DNA of 45,672 nt from UMGS172 sp045637775 (GCA_045637775.1 JAZUAC010000050.1:1-45672), one strand, 5' to 3'; positions 1 through 8,557 are shown, counted from the stretch's first letter. Notes: a model not told the origin generated them from the sequence alone. Translations and numbers: made by a program.

Positions 1-34
1 AAAGAGCAGTATTATCTATAAATGAATTTGCCAT
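1..34 (-). CDS. 5' end of a leftward gene, cut by the window edge
   Basis: Only the first 11 codons are visible, reading MANSFIDNTAL. An AGGAGG ribosome binding site lies at 41-46, six bases before the ATG at 34-32, so this is very likely a real gene start. Too little protein is present to name the product. The AT-rich stretch between this start and the hairpin at 127-156 would have to hold its promoter. Confidence 0.6.
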   Translation of the reverse strand, partial: MANSFIDNTAL

Positions 35-126
35 ATATGTCCTCCTGTTTTTTGTTTTTTTAATTATATTATATTTTATATAAAAACTCAAGAGAAAATC
101 AACAAAATATCATTTGAATTATTTAT

Positions 127-156
127 AAAAAAACCGTCCTAAATCATATAGGACGG
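127..156 (-). terminator. Rho-independent terminator, leftward
   Basis: An 8-bp stem (134-141 with 149-156, CCGTCCTA/TAGGACGG) is followed on the minus strand by seven T residues (133-127). It lies just beyond the partial copy of the tRNA-Gln 3' end at 157-179 and would stop leftward transcription before the partial gene at 1-34. Confidence 0.7.
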
Positions 157-299
157 CTTTTGGGTGAGGAATAGGGATTTTTCCGCACACTACTGTGTGC
201 TATCGCCTCGCTTACGCTCGTTGCCCACGGCAGCGAAAACAGTCCGCCGGACTGTTTTCTTCCGCTTCGCTCCTGCCTTGTTCGAATCCCTAATATTAA
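157..299. repeat. GC-rich palindromic element joined to a copy of the tRNA-Gln 3' end
   Basis: Positions 157-179 match 340-362 at 22 of 23 bases; the original covers the 3' end of tRNA-Gln, its CCA and the following T-run. The rest is a much more GC-rich block with nested hairpins: 185-190/195-200 (GCACAC/GTGTGC) and a perfect 10-bp stem 235-244/250-259. An outer inverted repeat, 173-179 (AGGGATT) and 285-291 (AATCCCT), encloses it. On the minus strand the block starts AGGGATTCGAAC, like a T-arm, and ends AATCCCTATTCCTCA, like the tRNA 3' half. No open reading frame is seen. This stretch accounts for most of the gene-free 35-343. It could be a REP/MITE-like element placed in a tRNA fragment, or a tRNA-end attachment scar. 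Confidence 0.65.
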
Positions 300-302
300 C
301 TC

Positions 303-338
303 AAAAAAATAATAGCCCACCCTAAAGGGTGAACTATT
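303..338 (-). terminator. Terminator of tRNA-Gln
   Basis: A hairpin (CACCCT 318-323 with AGGGTG 326-331, extended by AATAG 311-315 with CTATT 334-338 across a 2-nt internal mismatch) is followed on the minus strand by a run of seven T (309-303). It begins a few bases after the tRNA CCA end. Confidence 0.75.
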
Positions 339-343
339 ACTTT

Positions 344-417
344 TGGCTGAGGAATAGGGATTCGAACCCCAACAAACAGAGTCAGAGTCTGTCGTGCTAC
401 CGTTACACTATTCCTCA
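344..417 (-). tRNA. tRNA-Gln (anticodon CTG), CCA encoded
   Basis: The minus strand folds as a full cloverleaf. The acceptor stem TGAGGAA (417-411) pairs with TTCCTCA (354-348), with discriminator G at 347 and an encoded CCA at 346-344. The anticodon stem ACAGA/TCTGT closes a seven-base loop CTCTGAC with anticodon CTG. The T-arm carries the usual GGTTCGAATC. The U1-A72 pair is typical of tRNA-Gln. It has its own promoter at 430-457 and terminator at 303-338. Confidence 0.95.
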
Positions 418-429
418 ACGACAAAAACT

Positions 430-457
430 ATTATAACCCAAAATTTTCAAATGTCAA
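430..457 (-). promoter_or_regulatory. Promoter of tRNA-Gln
   Basis: On the minus strand there is a perfect TTGACA (457-452) and a perfect TATAAT (435-430) with a 16-bp spacer, ending about 12 bp before the tRNA 5' end. This is a strong sigma-A type promoter, as expected for a stable RNA. Confidence 0.8.
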
Positions 458-506
458 GAATTATTTTTGAAAATTTATATATTTTTTTAAGATTTTGTAA
501 AATTCT

Positions 507-536
507 TTGTCAACCACACGATTATTTGAATAATAT
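507..536 (+). promoter_or_regulatory. Possible promoter of cwlJ-gerQ
   Basis: TTGTCA (507-512) and TAATAT (531-536) with an 18-bp spacer precede the cwlJ-like start. Such genes are normally made in the mother cell by sporulation sigma factors. A sigma-E/K type promoter in the same AT-rich stretch cannot be excluded by eye. Confidence 0.35.
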
Positions 537-565
537 GGTAGAGAAACCGAAATGTAGGTGAAGAT

Positions 566-1009
566 ATGCCATTTAATGCAAGAGAACTTTTGGCAAGAAT
601 TATACAGTGTGAAGCAGGCGGTGAAGGACTAACGGGTCAGCAGGCCGTTGCAACCGTTGTAATGAATCGTGTTCATGTTGCGGGCGGTGAATATTTACGC
701 ACAGGTCAAGGCAATATTCAAAACGTCATTTTTCAGCCGTATCAATTTGACTGTGCAAGGACCGAAATAGGCGGACAATATAACTCACAAAACATTTATA
801 ATATGTCGCCCACTACCGAAAACTATCAGGTTGCCGATTGGGCATTAGCAGGAAACACTTTGCCTGCAGTAGGCGATTGTTTGTGGTACTTCAACCCATT
901 TTCTTCAAACTGCGAGCAATTTTTCCCGAGAAACGGTTCGGGTGTATTTCACACAAGAATAAATCAACATTGCTTTTATCGACCAACTTCCCAATACTGG
1001 GAAACTTAA
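566..1009 (+). CDS. cwlJ: Spore cortex-lytic / cell wall hydrolase, SleB-CwlJ family
   Basis: A 147-residue protein consisting almost entirely of a Hydrolase_2 domain, the lytic domain of SleB and CwlJ that cleaves cortex peptidoglycan during spore germination. The N-terminal signature has the catalytic-type Glu16 in ECEAGGEG form, followed by AVATVVMNRV, and a C-terminal WYFNPF motif. There is no signal peptide and no peptidoglycan-binding domain, and the length is that of CwlJ rather than of secreted SleB. The next gene, 15 bp downstream, looks like GerQ, the coat protein needed for CwlJ in Bacillus; this supports the CwlJ assignment. An AGGTG ribosome binding site precedes ATG 566. A vegetative SleB-like hydrolase is the alternative. 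Confidence 0.85.
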   Translation: MPFNARELLARIIQCEAGGEGLTGQQAVATVVMNRVHVAGGEYLRTGQGNIQNVIFQPYQFDCARTEIGGQYNSQNIYNMSPTTENYQVADWALAGNTLPAVGDCLWYFNPFSSNCEQFFPRNGSGVFHTRINQHCFYRPTSQYWET

Positions 1010-1024
1010 TTTAGGAGAGTTTAC

Positions 1025-1594
1025 ATGAACTATATGGGTACAAGAAACAATGACATGGTGAACACATCACAAAGCGGTGGGTATCAACCTGCAGCAAGAC
1101 AATTAACTCCGGAACAAAGAATGTATATTCAAAACCATCCCGATACAACAGTGACTTGGGGTAACAATTACCGTCACAGTTGCATGAACAACAGCGGTAT
1201 GAATAACAACATGCCTAACAATAATATGATGAATCAAAATATGAACGGCGTTCAAGGCAGTTGGGTAAACAACAGCGCTATGCTACCTAACAACCAAAGC
1301 AATATGATGACAACCGCACCAAGCGGGAATACAATAAGCTTGAGGCCTGAAACTATGACCAATACCGATTTTTTGCCTGCATATTTAAAGCAATTTGTCG
1401 GCCGCTGGGTACGTTGCGAATTCTTTATAGGTGATTCAGTTGAGCAACGTGTGGGCGTTTTGCACGATGTTGGCGCAAGCTACATCATAATTGATGTAAT
1501 CGAACCGCAGACTCTTGTTGTGTGCGATATATTCTCACTTCGCTTTGTTACAATAGTGCTTGATGAAGAGTATGGCAGACTTTTGAGAGTATAA
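1025..1594 (+). CDS. gerQ: GerQ-like spore coat protein
   Basis: A 189-residue protein in two parts. Residues 1-105 are low-complexity, rich in Asn, Met and Gln, as is common in coat proteins. Residues about 115-189 form a compact domain (QFVGRWVRCEFF, SYIIIDVIEP, FVTIVLDEEYG) that resembles the C-terminal domain of Bacillus GerQ in spacing and in its hydrophobic strands. In Bacillus, GerQ is cross-linked in the coat and needed for CwlJ localisation, and the two genes are adjacent, as here. Start ATG 1025 has TAGGAGAG upstream and lies 15 bp after cwlJ, so the two are probably one transcript. The assignment rests on recalled motif similarity plus context; another coat protein is possible. Confidence 0.7.
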   Translation: MNYMGTRNNDMVNTSQSGGYQPAARQLTPEQRMYIQNHPDTTVTWGNNYRHSCMNNSGMNNNMPNNNMMNQNMNGVQGSWVNNSAMLPNNQSNMMTTAPSGNTISLRPETMTNTDFLPAYLKQFVGRWVRCEFFIGDSVEQRVGVLHDVGASYIIIDVIEPQTLVVCDIFSLRFVTIVLDEEYGRLLRV

Positions 1595-1604
1595 TCTTAA
1601 TTAC

Positions 1605-1640
1605 TATAAAAATAGACCCGTTACTGTAGTGTAACGGGTC
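1605..1640. terminator. Bidirectional terminator between gerQ and tyrS
   Basis: A perfect 10-bp stem (1615-1624 with 1631-1640, GACCCGTTAC/GTAACGGGTC) has a 6-nt loop. The better T-run is on the minus strand (TATTTTTATA after 1615), so it mainly ends the long leftward operon. It also separates the convergent gerQ transcript. Confidence 0.8.
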
Positions 1641-1660
1641 ATATAATTTAATCGTTAAAA

Positions 1661-2884
1661 TTAAAATGTGGTAATCTTATGGAAAACCTTTTTGCCCTTT
1701 TTGATGATTATACCTTCACCCTCAAAATCAGCTTTAGAGAAACGCTTTGCGGGGTCGGTAACCTTTTCATCGTTTACCGAAACACCACCCTGCTGAACTA
1801 GACGTCTGCCCTCTCCCTTTGAAGGAATAAGTCCAGCCAACAACATAACGTCAAGCAGACCGATTTCGCCATTCTCAAACATATCACAAGGAACAGCCGT
1901 GTTAGGCATATCAGCCTTAGCGCCGCCCGCGAACAAAGAACGTGCGGTATCAAGAGCCTTCTGAGCCTCTTCCTCTCCGTGAATCATCTTTGTTAATTCA
2001 AATGCCAAACGCTCCTTAACTGCGTTAAGCTCACTACCCTCAAGCTTTTCAAACTCATAAATCTCTTCAAGAGGAATAAATGTGAGAAGCTTCATGCACT
2101 TGATAACATCGGCATCGTCAACGTTTCTCCAATACTGGAAGAAATCATAAGGCTTGGTCTTTTCAGCGTCAAGCCAGACGGCACCATTGGCGGTTTTACC
2201 CATCTTCTTGCCCTCTGAGTTGAGCAAAAGGGTTATAGTCATAGCATGAGCGTCTTTACCGAGTTTCTTTCTGATAAGCTCGGTACCGCCAAGCATATTA
2301 GACCACTGGTCGTCACCGCCAAACTGCATATTACACCCATACTCTTTAAAGAGATGATAAAAGCCATAAGACTGCATAATCATGTAATTGAACTCAAGGA
2401 AAGAAAGTCCTTTTTCCATTCTTTGCTTATAGCATTCGGCACGAAGCATATTATTAACCGAGAAGCACGCACCAACCTCACGCAAAAGCTCGATGTAATT
2501 AAGTTTAAGCAACCAATCAGCATTGTTAACCATCTGAGCCTTGCCTTCGCCAAACTCAATAAACTTGCTCATCTGTGCCTTAAAGCAGTCACAGTTGTGC
2601 TGAATGATTGCGGGTGTCAACATATTTCTCATATCGGTTCTGCCCGAAGGGTCGCCAATATAGCCGGTGCCTCCGCCGATAAGGGCGATAGGCTTATTAC
2701 CTGCCAACTGCAATCTCTTCATAAGGCAAAGTGCCATAAAGTGACCAACATGAAGACTGTCGGCTGTGGGGTCGAAGCCGATGTAGAAGGTTGCCTCACC
2801 TGCGTTGACCATCTTTCTTATTTCTTCTTCGTTGGTAACCTGGGCAATAAGTCCACGTGCAACGAGCTCGTCATAACAAGTCAT
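1661..2884 (-). CDS. tyrS: Tyrosyl-tRNA synthetase
   Basis: Class I aminoacyl-tRNA synthetase that charges tRNA-Tyr in the cytoplasm. The 407-residue protein has the HIGH-type motif HVGH at residues 45-48, the tyrosine-binding segment around YNYMIMQSYGF-like residues, the KMSKS-type loop as KMGKT near residue 230, and a C-terminal S4 RNA-binding domain (GEGRRLVQQGG, VSVNDEKV). A GGAGG ribosome binding site is at 2893-2897. It lies 36 bp after recN and is the last gene before the terminator at 1605-1640. There is no T-box or separate promoter in the 36-bp gap, so it seems to ride on the nusB-recN operon unless a promoter lies inside recN. Confidence 0.97.
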   Translation of the reverse strand: MTCYDELVARGLIAQVTNEEEIRKMVNAGEATFYIGFDPTADSLHVGHFMALCLMKRLQLAGNKPIALIGGGTGYIGDPSGRTDMRNMLTPAIIQHNCDCFKAQMSKFIEFGEGKAQMVNNADWLLKLNYIELLREVGACFSVNNMLRAECYKQRMEKGLSFLEFNYMIMQSYGFYHLFKEYGCNMQFGGDDQWSNMLGGTELIRKKLGKDAHAMTITLLLNSEGKKMGKTANGAVWLDAEKTKPYDFFQYWRNVDDADVIKCMKLLTFIPLEEIYEFEKLEGSELNAVKERLAFELTKMIHGEEEAQKALDTARSLFAGGAKADMPNTAVPCDMFENGEIGLLDVMLLAGLIPSKGEGRRLVQQGGVSVNDEKVTDPAKRFSKADFEGEGIIIKKGKKVFHKITTF

Positions 2885-2920
2885 TTTAAATTCCTCCAGA
2901 TAACTGATTTATACATGATA

Positions 2921-4591
2921 TCACAAATCATTATGATTTTCAATAAGTTCTTTTGCGGTTTTATAAAGATTTTCGGTCATATTTCCGCCTGACATAATAC
3001 GCGCAATTTCATTAACTCTGTTATCACCCAAAATTTCGATAACTTTGGTATACGTACTATCTTCGGTTGAAGATTTTGAAATAAGATAATGGCTGTCGGC
3101 CGATGCCGCAATTTGTGCCAAATGGGTTACACACAATACCTGTTTACCTTTAGACAAAGTCTTCATCTGTCTGCCTACCTTATCGGCGGCTTTGCCACTG
3201 ATACCGGTATCAATTTCGTCAAAAATCAAGGTGTTGGCATCGTCAAAGTCGCTCATTATGCTTTTTATAGCCAACATGATTCGCGAAAGCTCACCACCCG
3301 ATGCAATTTTTGCAAGTGGCTTAGCCTCTTGACCCAAGTTTGCAGAAATTAAAAATTCAACCTCATCACAACCGTCAACAGTGTACATTTTAGGTTTAAT
3401 ATCAACCAAAAAGACAACTTTAGGCATTTCGAGATACTGCAAAACATCACAAACTCGTTTAGCAAAATCATCCGCCGCTTTTCGACGGGATTTAGTCAAT
3501 ACACTTCCCTTTTCAACCAGCTTGTCCTCCAAAATTTCGGACTGTTTCTCAAGTTCAACTATCATTTCATCCGAAACAGTTATATTTTGGAGCTCCTGCT
3601 TGGCGTTTATAAGAAAATCAAGAACTGCAGTCTCATCACCGCCATACTTCTTATTGAGCATATTGATAAGATCGATCCTCTGCTCACATTCATCAAGCTC
3701 ATTGGGGTCAAAAGAAACAGATTCACACAAATCTCTTATTTCCGCGGAAATATCGGTGATTTCAGAAACTGCAAAGTCAAAACGTTCAAGCAGTTTTTCG
3801 GTGTCTTTCATTATCTTTGAAACACTCGAAAACTCATTCAATGACTGGGTAAGCATGGTTTCAGCACCCGAAGAATCGTCATCACCCGAAAGCAATGTTT
3901 TACACATCTCCAACGACAAACGCAGCTTTTCGGAATTTCTGATAAGGTCACGTTTTTCTATCAGCTCTTTTAGTTCTCCAACCTTAACATCAGCAGATTC
4001 AATTTCATTAATCTGATACTTTAAAAGGTCGATTTTTCTTAACTTTTCATCCTCATCAGTAGATAAACTTTTAAGCTTCTTACGAACGACACGAAGTTCG
4101 GAATAACACACTTGGTAATCTGAAATAACGCTTTTATATTTACCGAAGGAATCAATAAATCCAAGGTGATTTTCAGGGTCAAGCAAAGCTTGATTGTCGT
4201 GCTGACCATGGATATTGACAAGTAGTTTTCCAACATCCTTTAAAGCGGCGACGTTTACCGACACACCGTTTATCTTGCAAACACTTCTACCATCGGAATT
4301 GATTGTTCTGACAAGCATTACACTGTCATCGTCACAATCAACTCCATATTCCGAAAGCTTTTGCTTTACAGACTCCGAAACATCCTCGAAAATGGCCGAA
4401 ACCGAGGCTTTTTCACAGCCTGACCTCACCAATTCCTTCGATGTTCTCTGCCCTGTAACGGCGTTTATAGAGTCGATTACAATAGATTTACCTGCGCCTG
4501 TTTCACCTGTAAGAACATTAAACCCCGAACTAAAATCAATATTACATTTTTCAATGATAGCGATATTTTCAATATTGATCGATTTAAGCAT
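2921..4591 (-). CDS. recN: DNA repair ATPase RecN
   Basis: SMC-like ATPase for double-strand break repair. The 556-residue protein has Walker A GETGAGKS at residues 29-36, long central coiled coils, the signature IASGGELSRIM and the Walker B LIFDEIDTGISG. Its length fits the family (about 550-570 residues). It starts at ATG 4591 with AAGGA upstream and follows argR by only 9 bp, the classic Firmicutes argR-recN order. In Bacillus the next genes are spoIVB and spo0A; here it is tyrS. Confidence 0.96.
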   Translation of the reverse strand: MLKSINIENIAIIEKCNIDFSSGFNVLTGETGAGKSIVIDSINAVTGQRTSKELVRSGCEKASVSAIFEDVSESVKQKLSEYGVDCDDDSVMLVRTINSDGRSVCKINGVSVNVAALKDVGKLLVNIHGQHDNQALLDPENHLGFIDSFGKYKSVISDYQVCYSELRVVRKKLKSLSTDEDEKLRKIDLLKYQINEIESADVKVGELKELIEKRDLIRNSEKLRLSLEMCKTLLSGDDDSSGAETMLTQSLNEFSSVSKIMKDTEKLLERFDFAVSEITDISAEIRDLCESVSFDPNELDECEQRIDLINMLNKKYGGDETAVLDFLINAKQELQNITVSDEMIVELEKQSEILEDKLVEKGSVLTKSRRKAADDFAKRVCDVLQYLEMPKVVFLVDIKPKMYTVDGCDEVEFLISANLGQEAKPLAKIASGGELSRIMLAIKSIMSDFDDANTLIFDEIDTGISGKAADKVGRQMKTLSKGKQVLCVTHLAQIAASADSHYLISKSSTEDSTYTKVIEILGDNRVNEIARIMSGGNMTENLYKTAKELIENHNDL

Positions 4592-4600
4592 AAGATATCC

Positions 4601-5047
4601 TTATTTTAATATTTCCTGCAACATTTCACAAAGCGAAGCTGCATCGTTCTCGGTCTTGGTGATAACAAAAATGGTATCATCACCAGCTAATGTACCCAAA
4701 ACATTCTCGCATTTCATCATATCAAGCGAGGCACAAGCACCCTGAGCCATACCGGGATGACATTTGATAACAACATCATTCATTGAATACGCAACCGACA
4801 CGGCTGAGTGAGAAAAGATTTCAAGATACTTGGGGTATTTTCCACCGTTGCCACGGTTTACGGCATAACGGTAAACTCCGTTAGCGTCAAGCATTTTAAC
4901 AATGCGGAGTTCTTTAATATCACGCGAAACAGTAGCTTGTGTAATATCATAGCCGGCATCGAATAAACGCTGCTGCAATTCCTCCTGAGTTTCTATGGGG
5001 AATTCTTCAATCAAGTGCAATATTTTAGATTGGCGTTCTTTTTTCAT
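4601..5047 (-). CDS. argR: Arginine repressor ArgR
   Basis: Hexameric repressor/activator that senses arginine. The N-terminal winged helix has the family motif TQATVSRDIKEL, and the C-terminal domain has the arginine-binding and oligomerisation segment ending in GTLAGDDTIFVI. I place the start at the ATG at 5047 (MKKERQ): the GAGG at 5061-5058 is 10 bases from it, but only one base from the upstream in-frame ATG at 5056. The protein is 148 residues, the normal ArgR size. It lies between nadK (16 bp) and recN (9 bp). Confidence 0.95.
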   Translation of the reverse strand: MKKERQSKILHLIEEFPIETQEELQQRLFDAGYDITQATVSRDIKELRIVKMLDANGVYRYAVNRGNGGKYPKYLEIFSHSAVSVAYSMNDVVIKCHPGMAQGACASLDMMKCENVLGTLAGDDTIFVITKTENDAASLCEMLQEILK

Positions 5048-5063
5048 TGAGCACATTCCTCAC

Positions 5064-5882
5064 TTAATAACTGTCGGTCTTCTCAGAAAGAACTTTATAG
5101 ACCGAAACATCGTTTAATTTTATAAATTTAGCTTTACTTTCCGAAATGCTGATGCTGACTGTATCATTTTCTGAAAGGCTGAAGCCTTTTCTTCCGTCAC
5201 ACATCAGGTTTATTTTCGTTTCTTTAGTGCCGTTTACAGAAATTTTAATAGGTGTACTGCCGTTGACCACCAAAGACCTGGCAACGAGCGTGTGTGGACA
5301 TACAGGAGTCAGCACAACACAGTTCATCTGAGGGTCAACAACCGGACCGCCGGCAGACAGTGAATAAGCCGTAGACCCTGTTGGTGTTGCGGCAATAATT
5401 CCATCGGCACGGTAAAGCATGGTATCATTACCGATAGTCAGCTTAATATCAATGACATTGGACATCATATCTTTTGAAATAACGGCATCGTTTAGACAGT
5501 TACAATAGTCAACACACTTGCCGTTGGTAATCTTTTCAGCCTTTATCATGCAGCGTTCTTCAACACAATAATCATCTGAAAGAATTCGCGTTATAATATC
5601 AAGATTCTTAACATTGACCGAAGCCAAATATCCTAAATGACCTGCATTTATACCTAAAATAGGACAATCAACTTTTGTTGCCGATTTTGCAACCTTCAAA
5701 ATTGTACCGTCACCGCCGATAACGATAATAATATCAGTATTTTCAGGAATTTTAGGCTCAAAAGATTTAAAAAACTCTTGTATAGAAACAGTAACACCTT
5801 CACGGCGAAGAATTTGTGCTGCCTTTTCGGCAATGGCTTCACCCGAATCGCTTTCAACATTATAGATTATGAGGATGTTCAC
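5064..5882 (-). CDS. nadK: NAD kinase
   Basis: Phosphorylates NAD to NADP in the cytosol. The 272-residue protein has the family GGDGT motif at residues 56-60, GINAGHLGYLA shortly after, and the conserved TPTGSTAYSLSAGGP segment. The start codon is GTG (5882-5880), with GGAGGG five bases upstream. It lies 19 bp after tlyA, the standard Clostridia order tlyA-nadK-argR-recN. Confidence 0.96.
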   Translation of the reverse strand: MNILIIYNVESDSGEAIAEKAAQILRREGVTVSIQEFFKSFEPKIPENTDIIIVIGGDGTILKVAKSATKVDCPILGINAGHLGYLASVNVKNLDIITRILSDDYCVEERCMIKAEKITNGKCVDYCNCLNDAVISKDMMSNVIDIKLTIGNDTMLYRADGIIAATPTGSTAYSLSAGGPVVDPQMNCVVLTPVCPHTLVARSLVVNGSTPIKISVNGTKETKINLMCDGRKGFSLSENDTVSISISESKAKFIKLNDVSVYKVLSEKTDSY

Positions 5883-5901
5883 AAAAACCCTCCTTTAAAA
5901 G

Positions 5902-6711
5902 TTATTTATCTAACTCCAAATGAGATTTTTCAACTATCTCTTTAGCGGTAACGCCCGAAACATCTTCGGGAGTCTCTGTTTTTTGTATGTAAACCAGATA
6001 TTCGATATTACCTTCAGGACCTTTCACGGGTGAAAAATCAAGACCTAAAACACGCATATTATTTTGAAGAATCATATTAAGCGTTTTTTCAACAACTTCA
6101 ACATGCACCGATTTATCTCTGACAACGCCTTTTTTTCCAACCTTTTCCCTGCCCGCCTCAAACTGCGGCTTAATAAGGCACACTGCCTTGCCGCCGTCCT
6201 TCATCAAATTACGCATGACAGGAACAATAATCGAAAGTGAAATAAAAGAGACATCAACAGAACAGAAATCCAATTCTTCGGGTATCTGTTCGTGAGTAAC
6301 ATAACGGAAATTGGTACGTTCCATGTTAACTACTCTCTCATCGGTGCGCAGTTTCCAAGCAAGCTGACCGTAACCAACATCAATAGCATAAACCTTTTGA
6401 GCACCGTTTTGAAGCATACAGTCCGAAAAACCGCCCGTGGAAGCACCAATATCTGCACAAAGACAACTATCAAGCGATATATCAAACGACTGCATAGCTT
6501 TTTCAAGCTTCAATCCACCACGGCTGACATATTTCAAGGGATTGCTTCTCACATCGATAACATCGTCATCCTTTATAGTCATACCTGCCTTATCGGCTTT
6601 TTGGTTATTAACATAAACAACGCCTGCCATAATAAGCGTTTTTGCCTTTTCGCGGCTTTCGCAAAAGCCTTGTTCAAATACGGCAGCGTCAAGACGTTTT
6701 TTATTGTTCAA
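5902..6711 (-). CDS. tlyA: TlyA family rRNA 2'-O-methyltransferase
   Basis: The N-terminal S4 RNA-binding domain (residues about 4-65) is followed by an FtsJ-type Rossmann methyltransferase with the SAM-binding ADIGASTGGFSDC and the VDVSFISL motif. In characterised relatives it 2'-O-methylates cytidines in 16S/23S rRNA; older databases call it haemolysin A. The 269-residue length is normal. Its start is a TTG at 6711 lying inside the 3' end of dxs (11-bp overlap), with GAGG nine bases upstream, so translation is probably coupled to dxs. Confidence 0.93.
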   Translation of the reverse strand: MNNKKRLDAAVFEQGFCESREKAKTLIMAGVVYVNNQKADKAGMTIKDDDVIDVRSNPLKYVSRGGLKLEKAMQSFDISLDSCLCADIGASTGGFSDCMLQNGAQKVYAIDVGYGQLAWKLRTDERVVNMERTNFRYVTHEQIPEELDFCSVDVSFISLSIIVPVMRNLMKDGGKAVCLIKPQFEAGREKVGKKGVVRDKSVHVEVVEKTLNMILQNNMRVLGLDFSPVKGPEGNIEYLVYIQKTETPEDVSGVTAKEIVEKSHLELDK

Positions 6712-8557
6712 CTTCTAAAACCTCTTTAATAATTTTTACCATTGATTCACTGTCAAGATTGTGCAATTTTCTTTGCGAAGTGACCGAAGCCTGCTTTACA
6801 AAACCGGTTATTGCTGTTGCCTTAAATGTACCGTTAAAGCCGTTGCTGATAAGCTCAAATCCGATTTTCTCGGCAACACCGCCCGATAATATACCCTCTT
6901 CAAAAACAAAAACATTTTTGAAAGAAGAAAGGTGTTCAATCAAGCCTTGAGGCAATGGACAAACCCTGTCTAGCTTTATAATTGAAGTATTGTGACCCAA
7001 GATTTTCAAAGCTTCAGCAGCGGTAATAGCCTCTGCAACAAGTGTGCCGTATGTTACAACACATGTTTCACCGTCAAAAAACGTTGAAAATCCATCTAAT
7101 TGTTTTCTCTCAGCTTTAATTACGGGTTCACTGCCTCGGGGATAACGGATAACCGCTACTCCTTGAGGATTGCTCAAGCGATTTTCGAGCATAGTTTCAA
7201 GTTCTTGGTAATCAGACGGAGAAAAAACTGTTACACCGGGTATCGACGACAAAAACGCAACATCAAACAAGCCCTGATGGGTCTCGCCGTCATCACCAAC
7301 CAAGCCTGCGCGGTCAACGCACAATGTGAGCGGCAAATTAGCAATAGCAGCATCATGAATTATCTGGTCGTATCCTCTTTGTAAAAAGGTTGAATACACC
7401 GAGAAAACCGGTTTCATTCCCGCTTTTGCAAGACCTGCTGAAAATGTCACAGCATGTTCCTCTGCAATGCCGACATCGAAGAATCTGTCCTTAAAACGTT
7501 TTGAAAATTCGGTTAGCCCCGTACCCGAGGTCATTGCCGCAGTAATCGCGCAAATTTTATCATCCTTCTCGGCAAGCTCGCATAACTTATTTCCAAAAGC
7601 AGCAGAAAAATTAGTGCTTCCCTTTTTGAGCTCACCGTTTGTAACACTGAAACCTGAAACACCGTGAAAATCACCGGGATTATCTTCGGCCGGCTTATAT
7701 CCTTTACCCTTTATTGTTTTTGTATGGATAATAACAGGTCTTTTAAGTTCCTTGGAAATTTCGAAAATTTCACACATTTTTTCAATATTATGACCGTCAA
7801 CAGGTCCCATATAATAAAATCCCAAGGATTCAAAAATGTTACTGTGATACAAAGCATTTTTGAACATCAATTTCACATGGAAAACAAATGAACGTAAATA
7901 TTTTCCGATAAACGGAATAAATTTCAAAAAACGCTCAACGCCGGACTTGAACTTAAAGTATTTTCTACGGCTTCTGATTGTGCTCAAATGCTTGGCAAGT
8001 GCGCCTTTATTTTTTGAAATAGACATCTTATTGTCATTCAAAATAACTATAAGATTCGAGTCGGATTTTTGAACATTGTTCAGTGCTTCGTACACCATAC
8101 CGCCGGTCATGGCGCCGTCTCCGATAACAACAATTGAAAATCCTTCTTTATTTAGTAATTCGTTAGCAACACAATTACCCAAAGCAGCGGAAACAGAAGC
8201 CGAACTGTGACCTGTAATAAAAGGATCGTGTTCACTTTCATCAGGCTTCATAAATCCGGAAACACCGTTTTCGCGTCGTAAAGTAGAAAATTCTTCAAAT
8301 CTACCTGTTAAAAGCTTATGAGAATAACATTGATGACCAACATCAAAAACAATTGTATCTTTAGGAGAATCAAACGAACGGTGAAGTGCAACCGTCAACT
8401 CGACCGAGCCTAAATTTGAAGCCAAGTGTCCTCCGTTTTCGGCAACAGTCTTAACGATGCAGTCTCTCATCTCGGCACACAGCACGTTCAGTTCATCTTT
8501 ATTCAATTGTCTGACATCGTGCGGTTCTTTTATCTGACCGAGATATTTATAGTCCAT
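6701..8557 (-). CDS. dxs: 1-deoxy-D-xylulose-5-phosphate synthase
   Basis: Thiamine diphosphate enzyme that condenses pyruvate and glyceraldehyde 3-phosphate, the first step of the MEP isoprenoid pathway. The 618-residue protein has the ThDP motif GDGAMTGG near residue 146 followed by NDNKMSIS, GPVDGHN, and the transketolase pyrimidine-binding segment DRAGLVGDDGETHQG. ATG 8557 has AAGGAAG upstream. It is 12 bp after the prenyl transferase ispA, so substrate supply and chain elongation are co-expressed. Confidence 0.97.
   Translation of the reverse strand: MDYKYLGQIKEPHDVRQLNKDELNVLCAEMRDCIVKTVAENGGHLASNLGSVELTVALHRSFDSPKDTIVFDVGHQCYSHKLLTGRFEEFSTLRRENGVSGFMKPDESEHDPFITGHSSASVSAALGNCVANELLNKEGFSIVVIGDGAMTGGMVYEALNNVQKSDSNLIVILNDNKMSISKNKGALAKHLSTIRSRRKYFKFKSGVERFLKFIPFIGKYLRSFVFHVKLMFKNALYHSNIFESLGFYYMGPVDGHNIEKMCEIFEISKELKRPVIIHTKTIKGKGYKPAEDNPGDFHGVSGFSVTNGELKKGSTNFSAAFGNKLCELAEKDDKICAITAAMTSGTGLTEFSKRFKDRFFDVGIAEEHAVTFSAGLAKAGMKPVFSVYSTFLQRGYDQIIHDAAIANLPLTLCVDRAGLVGDDGETHQGLFDVAFLSSIPGVTVFSPSDYQELETMLENRLSNPQGVAVIRYPRGSEPVIKAERKQLDGFSTFFDGETCVVTYGTLVAEAITAAEALKILGHNTSIIKLDRVCPLPQGLIEHLSSFKNVFVFEEGILSGGVAEKIGFELISNGFNGTFKATAITGFVKQASVTSQRKLHNLDSESMVKIIKEVLEVEQ

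Noticed and set aside
340..362. tRNA-end repeat as the attachment site of an intact prophage or island
   Set aside because: Only about 180 bp separates the two copies and no integrase or phage gene is seen; at most it is a scar or small element.
2246..2992. 248-codon rightward open frame opposite tyrS and the end of recN
   Set aside because: It is antisense to conserved tyrS, has no ribosome binding site and its translation shows no family pattern; the length comes from the codon use of tyrS.
5902..6711. TlyA as a haemolysin
   Set aside because: The S4 plus FtsJ-type methyltransferase layout and the dxs/nadK context point to rRNA methylation; the haemolysin name is historical.
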